In this document: positions 57,867 through 64,000 of the stretch, in pieces
How the letters are laid out: every line of letters begins with the position of its first letter
Numbering within the stretch: position 1 is the first letter of the stretch
Assembly: GCF_010183535.1 (NCBI RefSeq)
Contig: NC_071331.1
Span: 18,476,001 to 18,540,000, forward strand
Source: Caenorhabditis remanei
Lineage: Eukaryota > Nematoda > Chromadorea > Rhabditida > Rhabditidae
Direction of reading: 5' to 3'
Length of the DNA: 64,000 bases
Notes under the pieces: generated by a model
Seen by the model: only the letters and a program-made list of their open reading frames with translations
What the model was told of the DNA's origin: nothing
Database searches by the model: none
Translations under genes and position numbers: made by a program

Positions 57867-59512
57867 ATGCCCCGCCGAAACCCATTATGGCTCCGTCTGC
57901 CAGGATCATCCTCCCCATCATCCACGTCTACAACCGAGGAACTTCGCCTCGCTGCACTCTCTCCATATAACAATCCAAACGATGAAACCTCATCAATCCC
58001 AGATTCTCTGGAACACTCTCCTGCGAAAACCAGCGACGATGGAAGCGAGATTTCTAGAGCAAAGTAAGCATCTAGCTCTCGGGGAAACATGTTAATAATT
58101 CATTTTCAGTTTCAGTTCCCCCACGAGTTCCCCATCCAGATCCCCGAATAAGAAGGTATCATGGTCTCTATTCGACCAGGTTTCTCTCTCCGGAGAGGAG
58201 TTTCTACTTCCCCGACGTTTCGAAGCCATCGAGTTGATTCCTGGAACAAGTACTCGTACTACATTTGCATCCTGCTCTGCAACAGATCTCCTCGAGAGTG
58301 AACACGTCACAATCCGTAAAATATCGTTGCAAGACCCAGCCACAGCTCGTAAAGAATACAGAAATATAATATTGTGTCGACTACTTCCCCACCCAAACAT
58401 CCTCCCAATTTCTGAAGCATATGAGGTGGATTCTACTCTGTATACAGTTTCTGAACAGATGGATGGACGATTGAGTGATATTGTTGAAGAGAGATTAACT
58501 CATTTCGTGGTTGCCAAGATCACTCATCAAGTCTTGGCTGCCGTCGCAATGATGCATCAGAATGGAATTGCACATGGGGTAAGAGAGTCTTCTTGATTTC
58601 CCGGAAACTATTCTTGAAAAATGAAGAAAAGAGGAAGAAACATGATCGAAAATCTAGAAAACATGCTTGTTTACTGGTGGGAAATCGGAAATTTATGCTA
58701 ATTTCCGCTTTTTCAAACAGAAATTGCAGTTGAAAGGCAAAACTAGTTTGCTTCTGTTACTGCAGTATACTGTGAAAGCCTTTTCTGCAAACAAAATTCA
58801 CCGTATTCCAGTGAAAAACTCTGCAATTTTCATCTCAAAAACTTCCGATTTCTTAGCTCTTAAAATACTTCATTTTTCCAGGATCTTACACTCAACACGA
58901 TTTATGTCAACACTGACGCGGAACTTCGTCTCTCTTCCTACGGAAAAAGCGATGACTCCTCCGAGCATTTGGATGAAAGATTTCGAGGTAATTGCCCTTT
59001 TCTCTCTTCTATTCCGGGTCAAAAAGTCATCGTCGTGTTATTTCCAGACGACCTGCTCTCAATCGGTGCCATTGTTTCACGTTTTTTGATGAACGAAGAG
59101 GAAATGTTCAAGTTTTCCAAGTCCAGAAATCATAAGGATATTGATTGGAGACTCGTGCTTGAGGGAAGCAGAGACTCGGGACTTTTAGGTAAAAATTGAG
59201 AATGAACTCCTGGTTTTTAGTTTTGAATCCTTTCAGACTTCAACGCTCGTTCCCTTCTCTTCCAACTCCTGGAAGGCCGCCAAACCGCCCGTGATCTTCT
59301 CCGTCATCCATATTTCAAATCTTTCCGTGCTCCACAACACCAGACTGTCGAGCGAAAGCACACAGTCGTTGGACAGAAGACATCCGATGAAGTTCTAGGT
59401 AATTTAGATGTTCTCCGGCAGACTGTATTATAATTTCATTATAATTCCAGATAAACTTCGTGAAGAACTTCAACGATTCAATCCATTCAATATGTCGGAG
59501 ATCATGCTTTGA
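57867..59512 (+). CDS. MAPK-like protein kinase homologue, probable pseudokinase
   Basis: Six exons (57867-58063, 58110-58578, 58882-58987, 59048-59188, 59237-59398, 59451-59512) join in phase to 378 residues. A Ser-rich N-terminal tail of about 85 residues leads to a kinase fold resembling p38/MAPK: FLLPRRFEAIELIPG, then VTIRKISL, LLPHPNILPISEAYEV, MMHQNGIAHGDLTLNTIYVN and RQTARDLLRHPYFKSF. Catalytic features are lost: the Gly loop reads GTSTRTTFAS, the ATP-binding Lys of VAIK is Arg (VTIR), HRD is HGD, DFG is SYG, and the TxY loop and APE are absent. Asp and Asn of the catalytic loop remain. Phosphotransfer is therefore unlikely; a scaffold or regulatory role is inferred. TATTCCAG just before the ATG is a likely trans-splice site. 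AATAAA is at 59707-59712. Convergent with the BolA gene. Confidence 0.87.
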
Positions 59513-59754
59513 TTCAAAATTAATCAATCCTCTTTTCACTTGTTTTTCTGCTTTCACTTTTCTTTTTTTTTCTTGTTCCCGGAATGTATAATACAATACT
59601 AGTTCGAGTTTTTTCCCCTACTGTCATGCGGTTTTTCGTATCTGTGGTTCCATGAAAAGAGAACGATAACTTTGATGATTTTCTTCAATTTCTCATTAAA
59701 AAATCAAATAAAATGTTTCTTTTATTCCTCTGGATCTTCTCTATTTACAACGAA

Positions 59755-60286
59755 TTATTTTCCGAATCCTCCACGACACGTCGGGCTTTCCTCTTGCTTC
59801 TGTCCATCCCATTTGCTTGTCGGAATCGCATCAATTCGAAGAGCATGCACTGAAGTGGCCAACTCTTCCGCAAGACACGTGTTCACCAAACGATGTCGCT
59901 GAAAATGAGAATTTGATACGTGATTTAGCTGAAATTCTAACGTTGTTTATGTTTTCTCTGTAATGAATTTTCCAGTGCATGAGGCTTTATTGCTCTTCGG
60001 AATTGAATTTATCTTGACATCAACACTTCCTTGTTTATTCAACTGACCTCTATGACACGTTTTCCTTCGAAGGCATCACTGACAACTTGCACTCGAAAGT
60101 GCATTTCTGCTCCTTTTGGCACATTGTGCAGGTGGCTTTCACATTCGACTTCGAGATGTTTTGGCTAAAATTGAACGTTCCAGAGCAGCTAATAATATCC
60201 GGAAATACCTGAAATGAAGCTGACAGCTTCTCACGGAGAAGGCGAGCCACTGGACCTTCGCTCAATGTGCTCATAACTCTTTTCAT
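59755..60286 (-). CDS. BolA-family protein, downstream gene of the rpl-15 operon
   Basis: Three minus-strand exons (60286-60209, 60164-60048, 59898-59755) join in phase to 112 residues. The BolA core is clear: PVARLLREKLSASF, then LEVECESHLHNVPKGAEMHF, VVSDAFEGKRVIERHRLVN (the RHRLVN motif) and LAEELATSVHALRIDA. BolA proteins pair with monothiol glutaredoxins and help handle iron-sulfur clusters; the BOLA1 type is mitochondrial. The HRLVN segment with its conserved His fits a cluster ligand. A short basic N-terminus (MKRVMSTLS) could be a weak mitochondrial signal. The start lies 5 nt after a TTTCAG acceptor and 125 bp after the rpl-15 stop, which fits SL2 trans-splicing. The minus-strand AATAAA (59726-59721) nearly overlaps the poly(A) signal of the convergent pseudokinase gene. 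Confidence 0.9.
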
Positions 60287-60410
60287 TAATACTGAAACTT
60301 CTATGAAGATAAATAATAGTACACATTTTAAAGGTATGAAAGATATAACAATTGGTTTATAAACAACCATTTCATTATCGGAACAAGTCCAAAACAAAAC
60401 ATAACAAGAT
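60287..60410 (-). promoter_or_regulatory. operon intercistronic region with SL2-type acceptor
   Basis: 124 bp separate the rpl-15 stop from the BolA start on the same strand, the usual spacing in Caenorhabditis operons (about 100 bp). It contains T-rich sequence (TTGTTATATCTTTC on the minus strand) and ends AAGTTTCAG at 60300-60292, right before the BolA ATG. Confidence 0.75.
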
Positions 60411-61441
60411 TTATCGCTTGCGGTGGAAAACTTTGGTGTTCTTTCTCTTCCAGTTCTTGGCTTGAGATCCTCCGCGAGTAGCTGAGAAGCGCCATCCCTT
60501 TCCGAGTCCACGAGACTTGCGTCCAGCGGATGTGAGTCCTCTTTGCTCACGGTGCTTGTGGACTGGCTTGGTGATCCATTGGGTATCAGCGGTTCTGCGG
60601 ATGGCCTTGTGGAATGGATCGATCAGGATAACCTCGTAGAACTTGTAGGTGGAATCCTCAGCAACCCAGTATGAGTTGAGAACACGGAGGGATCCGAGAC
60701 GACGTCCAGCACGTCCCTGAAAATAAGTGATTAACGATGTCAAAATCAGGAATTTCTTAATTCAAGATTGGTAAATTTACTTGTCGCAATGTCATGAATC
60801 CGATACACCACAAGGAGTTCGGGGATTACACAATGCTTCTCTATAGCCGACAGTGGATTAAGTTAGTACTATTAAAAACAGCCTACTTTGCCCAGACACT
60901 GTGGCCCAAAACGTTTTACTTTATATATGTAATTCTTACCTCAGCGACGGCTTGCTTAGACTTGGCGTTCTTGAGCTCGTTGACTCCATGGGTCTTTGGC
61001 TTTCCGTAGGTTTGTCCCTTGCAGACTGGACGCTTTCTGTTTCCTCTGCGGACACGGACACGGTAGATGACGAATCCTAAATAAATTAAATTTTAGTTTT
61101 GAAATGTTTCAATGATATGAAACCGAAAAGTTCTATTTAACTTAACGGGGATTATTCAATGAATTTTATATAGCCATCAATGGATTAGGTTGCTCAAGCG
61201 GGTGCAGGGCACCTTGCCCAGACATTGTGGCATGAATGAATACATCAAGATTATTTCAGAAGTAATTACCTTGCTTTGAGCGGAATCCGAGACGGCGAGC
61301 CTTCTCTGGTCTTGTTGGGCGGACGACACGGTGGACGGCGCTCAATTGTCTGTAGTGCCACGTGCGGATACGGAGCAAGTAGCGAAGAGCATCCGACTGC
61401 TTCTTGCGCCAGATCTCTTGCATATACTTGTATGCACCCAT
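60411..61441 (-). CDS. rpl-15: 60S ribosomal protein L15 (eL15)
   Basis: Three minus-strand exons (61441-61270, 61076-60940, 60716-60411) join in phase to 204 residues, the standard eL15 length. The protein begins [20 protein letters not shown]. It contains [51 protein letters not shown] and [20 protein letters not shown], all signatures of eL15, a core component of the large ribosomal subunit that contacts 28S rRNA. TTTTCCAG followed by AAAAC and then ATG is a typical SL1 trans-splice site. It is the first gene of a two-gene operon with the BolA gene. Each intron carries an H/ACA-like snoRNA. Confidence 0.98.
60787..60910 (-). ncRNA. H/ACA-like snoRNA candidate, rpl-15 intron 2
   Basis: Minus strand. 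The first hairpin is closed by GCCACAGTG / CCACTGTCGGC and contains GTCTGGGCAAAG. An H-box-like AGAGAA follows at the hinge. The second part begins AATCCCCG and has CCGA / TCGG pairing. The 3' end GACATTG places ACA three nt before the end. The intron-1 copy shares the same blocks in the same order. Ribosomal-protein introns are classic snoRNA hosts. The target uridine is not determined. Confidence 0.6.
61102..61234 (-). ncRNA. H/ACA-like snoRNA candidate, rpl-15 intron 1 (paralogue)
   Basis: Minus strand. Hairpin 1 is closed by GCCACAATG / CATTGATGGC, with the GTCTGGGCAAGG block. An H-box-like ATAAAA lies at the hinge. Hairpin 2 starts AATCCCCG and has the stem CCGTTAAGTT / AACTTTTCGG. The 3' end AACATTT again has ACA three nt from the end. 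The stem changes relative to the other copy are compensatory (ACAGTG/CACTGT against ACAATG/CATTG), which supports a conserved RNA fold. Confidence 0.62.
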
Positions 61442-62290
61442 GTTTTCTGGAAAATTATAAGTTTAGCAACTAAAATATCGGATTAAGACAAAATGATGAG
61501 AAAATTATTCAAAAAAGTTAATTTTAACAAGGATTATGCGAAAATTGAGAAATAAATAAATTCGAGCCAAAAATTGAAATTAGGTACTAAAAAGTTTAAC
61601 AAACGTGAATTTTAGGATGAAACCTTAATGAGTTGAAAACTTCTTCATCTAAATTTGAATTTCTCTGTGTGAAATTGATTTTACGTGAGAAAAAATTAAA
61701 AATTTCATCCAAATTGCTGAAAAATAAACGGAAAAAAGTTTAGGCCAGCAAAAACTGGCGTCAAAATCAAAAGACGCTCCCCATACACTTCGCATACACT
61801 CCGACACGCTCCACAACCCACTTACCGTAGGGCGGCGGCGGCTGGCAGCATGCCAAGTGCGACCCTGCGTAAATCGACACGAGAGAAGTTTTTGTTTGTG
61901 ACAAAGAATTTTCTGGTTTTTGATGTTTTCGGTCAATTTTCGAGCAGAAAACATTTATCATAATGAAGTGAGGTAGTTTTGAAGACCACTGATGTAATTT
62001 TTATTAAAATACCTATCAAAATACAGTTTTTGTTATAAAATTTCCCAATTATTCGGATATTATGAGAAAAAAATTATACTCTTTGTGAAATTCCACATTC
62101 TCTCCCAGAATTTTAGTTTTTGCTTCGTAACTTCATATTATTCTTCCAGAACTTTCCCATTTCGCAACTCTCTCTAACCTTTGTTGCATCATTCATCCAC
62201 GTGACCTCATGTTCAGTTATCTTTCTTTTCTCAAAAATAAACAAATATCATCACTTCTCTCTCATTATTTTCCTTTATTCCAGTCGCAAA

Positions 62291-63994
62291 ATGTTGTCTC
62301 GTCTCACAATGACCGTTCCAAAAATGGTGACTCTCACCTCAGGAGTCCGATATTTCGCCAGTTCAACTGTCAAATCAGCTCGGTATGGAGGAAATCCAAC
62401 TGGATTCGGCTCCAGAATTAATCAAGTGAGTTTTTTAATTAGATAATGGTCTTACAGAATTGAAAAATTGCAGGGATTCGGAGTGAAAACCGGACCAACA
62501 CTCAAAGAACGGCTTCTCGGGCCAACTACTGGAAAACGTAAGCATTAAATAATCAAAAAAATACGTAAAATTTCAATGAAAAGCTCGAAGAAAAAGTGAA
62601 AATTATGGTTTTGATTTAGTATAGTTTTTTTCGGATTTTAAGAACTGAAATCGCATAAGAACATCATTTCATGGCAATTTTCAAAAAAATAAGTCTCTAT
62701 TCGTGGAAATCTAACATCACATTTTCCAGCATTCCTTTACGGAACATATGCTCTCGCTGGAGCATCAGTTTTCGGAGTTGCCGCCCTCATGTATTACGGA
62801 CTTATCTCAAAAGAACAAAGTATCCTCCAAAAAAGTGCAATTTGGCCAACATATGTTCGAGAAAGAATCAGCTCCACTTACACATATTTGGCTGGAAGTA
62901 TTGCTTTAACTGCCGTCAGTGGAGTCGCTGCCTCCAGAAGTCCCGCTTTGATGAGATTGACCGCTGGTGGAGGTCTTATGGTAAGTATTTGCCTGAATGT
63001 AGTTGTCTTGACGCTGAAACAGAAATTTTCAGTCTCTCTTCGGTACAATGGCTGTAATGATTGGTACTGGAATGCTCGCCAGATCAATTGATTATGACAG
63101 CACACTTGTGAAACATCTAGCATGGGCTCTTCATTGTGGTAAGTGTTATTGCAAGCTACTGTCGTCGCCCGCGTTCACAGAAAATCCTAAACGTTTTGTT
63201 TCCTTTTTCAGGTGTAATGGGAGCCGTCCTCGCCCCACTCTGCTTCATGGGAGGTCCAATTCTCACTCGTGCTGCTTGGTATACTGCTGGAATTGTTGGA
63301 GGACTCTCCGCTACTGCTATCACTGCTCCATCTGAGAAATTCTTAATGATGTCTGGACCACTTGCCATGGGATTCGGTGTCGTTTTCATGGCTAACATCG
63401 GAACTTTCTTCTTGCCACCTGGATCCGCTCTTGGAGCAAGTCTCGCCTCGGTTGTGATCTACGGAGGATTGATTCTTTTCTCTGCTTTCCTTCTCTATGA
63501 TACCCAAAGACTTGTCAAACAAGCTGAGAATCATCCACACAAATCACAATTCTATGGTGGAGAATACCAAATTAGAACTTTCGATCCAATCAACGCGTAA
63601 GTATTTTTCCAGTTTTGTCACTTCTTCGAACACGCTGCGTCTCCTCTATTCCCCTGCTCTCTAGTTTTTCTTCCACTATTTGACATAGTGAGCGGCGGAA
63701 CCCGGGAGATGTCGGCTGCTATGACACACACCGCTATATAAATTTGGTCACCTAGCACTCTGCGTTGCCCGAATGAACCATGGCGGTCTGTGGTGCAGAC
63801 TTCAAATCTGTAGGCGGTTAGCGCCGCAGTGGTTCGACTCCACCTTTCGGGTGTTGTTTTTAGTTTCATTTTATTTTATTAAAGAGGTAATTTTGATAAT
63901 TTTCAGGCAAATGTCTATCTACATGGACGTGCTAAACATCTTCATTCGACTCGTCATGATTATGGGTGGAATGAATGGAAACAAGAGAAAGTAG
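62291..63994 (+). CDS. GHITM/TMBIM5-like mitochondrial inner-membrane protein
   Basis: Six exons (62291-62425, 62474-62537, 62730-62980, 63033-63138, 63212-63596, 63907-63994) join in phase to 342 residues, close to human GHITM. A basic, Ser/Thr-rich N-terminus (MLSRLTMTVPKMVTLTSGVR) looks like a mitochondrial presequence. Seven to eight hydrophobic segments follow, including ALAGASVFGVAALMYYGL, TGMLARSIDYDS, GLSATAITAPSEKFLMMSGP and VVIYGGLILFSAFLLYDTQR, the last being the conserved BAX-inhibitor-motif region. Human TMBIM5 sits in the inner membrane, affects cristae and has been linked to Ca2+/H+ exchange; the same role here is inference. TTATTCCAG 7 bp before the ATG is a likely trans-splice site. 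The final intron (63597-63906) contains the selenocysteine tRNA. Confidence 0.93.
63693..63743 (+). promoter_or_regulatory. external promoter of tRNA-Sec: PSE-like element and TATA box
   Basis: GCGGCGGAACCCGGGAGATG then TCGG (63693-63715) lies at about -74 to -52 from the tRNA start and resembles the nematode snRNA proximal element. TATATAAAT (63735-63743) lies at about -32 to -24. This spacing matches the type 3 Pol III promoters known for tRNA-Sec genes. Element identity is inferred from position and memory of the motif. Confidence 0.65.
63767..63853 (+). tRNA. tRNA-Sec (selenocysteine, anticodon TCA)
   Basis: 87 nt, longer than ordinary tRNAs. The 5' end GCCCGAATG pairs with TTTCGGGTG-type 3' sequence in an extended acceptor. 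The D arm is GGCGGTCTGTGGTGC. The anticodon stem CAGAC/ATCTG (reading CAGACTTCAAATCTG) holds TCA. A long variable arm GGCGGTTAGCGCCGC pairs as GGCG/CGCC, and the T arm is GTGG-TTCGACT-CCAC. A T5 run follows at about 63856. Such features are unique to tRNA-Sec, which decodes UGA in selenoprotein mRNAs (thioredoxin reductase is the single known selenoprotein of C. elegans). It is nested in the last intron of the GHITM-like gene, same strand. Confidence 0.95.
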
Positions 63995-64000
63995 ATGATG

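Noticed and set aside
1..64000. CRISPR arrays, bacterial operons or defence islands
   Set aside because: The window is spliced nematode DNA; repeats are dispersed foldbacks without regular spacer arrays.

Overview
The window is AT-rich nematode genomic DNA, almost certainly from the genus Caenorhabditis. The evidence is the gene content (an srt-class serpentine receptor, an innexin, a nematode-type nuclear hormone receptor, a DUF148/SXP-RAL-2 secreted protein, an rpl-15 operon), short introns ending in TTTCAG, probable SL1 and SL2 trans-splice acceptors just before start codons, and many TA-flanked foldback elements. The species cannot be fixed from sequence alone. All exon structures below were built by hand: each junction has GT/AG ends and the phases of consecutive exons agree, but no transcript data were available.

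Left part (1-9300): an intact tRNA-Asp, a 5'-truncated PP1-like phosphatase (probable pseudogene), a decayed second tRNA-Asp, a two-exon secreted peptide gene that may encode an amidated neuropeptide, an srt-class GPCR, and a minus-strand SAM methyltransferase. The methyltransferase's first intron holds a complete DUF148 gene on the opposite strand.

Centre-left (10000-26600): a seven-exon innexin whose large introns carry a 1.6 kb perfect-end foldback element and other repeats. It is followed by an eight-exon secreted protein with two von Willebrand A domains joined by a 20-residue threonine run. An intron of that gene contains a tRNA-Val(CAC), and another contains a tRNA-derived (SINE-like) remnant.

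Centre (26600-42200): 9.3 kb without a convincing gene, then a nine-exon nuclear hormone receptor with a mariner transposon remnant in its last intron. A 15.7 kb stretch follows (42162-57866) with no confident gene, only repeats and one set of coding-like minus-strand frames near 51.8-52.7 kb.

Right end (57800-64000): a dense housekeeping cluster. A MAPK-like pseudokinase (+) is convergent with a minus-strand operon of rpl-15 followed by a BolA-family gene, about 125 bp apart with an SL2-type acceptor. Both rpl-15 introns contain related H/ACA-like snoRNAs. Divergent from rpl-15 is a GHITM/TMBIM5-type mitochondrial membrane protein gene whose last intron holds a selenocysteine tRNA with its own upstream TATA and PSE-like element.

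The most striking theme is nesting. Three intact RNA-type loci (tRNA-Val, tRNA-Sec, paired snoRNAs) and one protein gene lie inside introns of other genes, and several introns consist mostly of foldback transposons. No bacterial-type system, CRISPR array or clearly new multi-gene system was seen.
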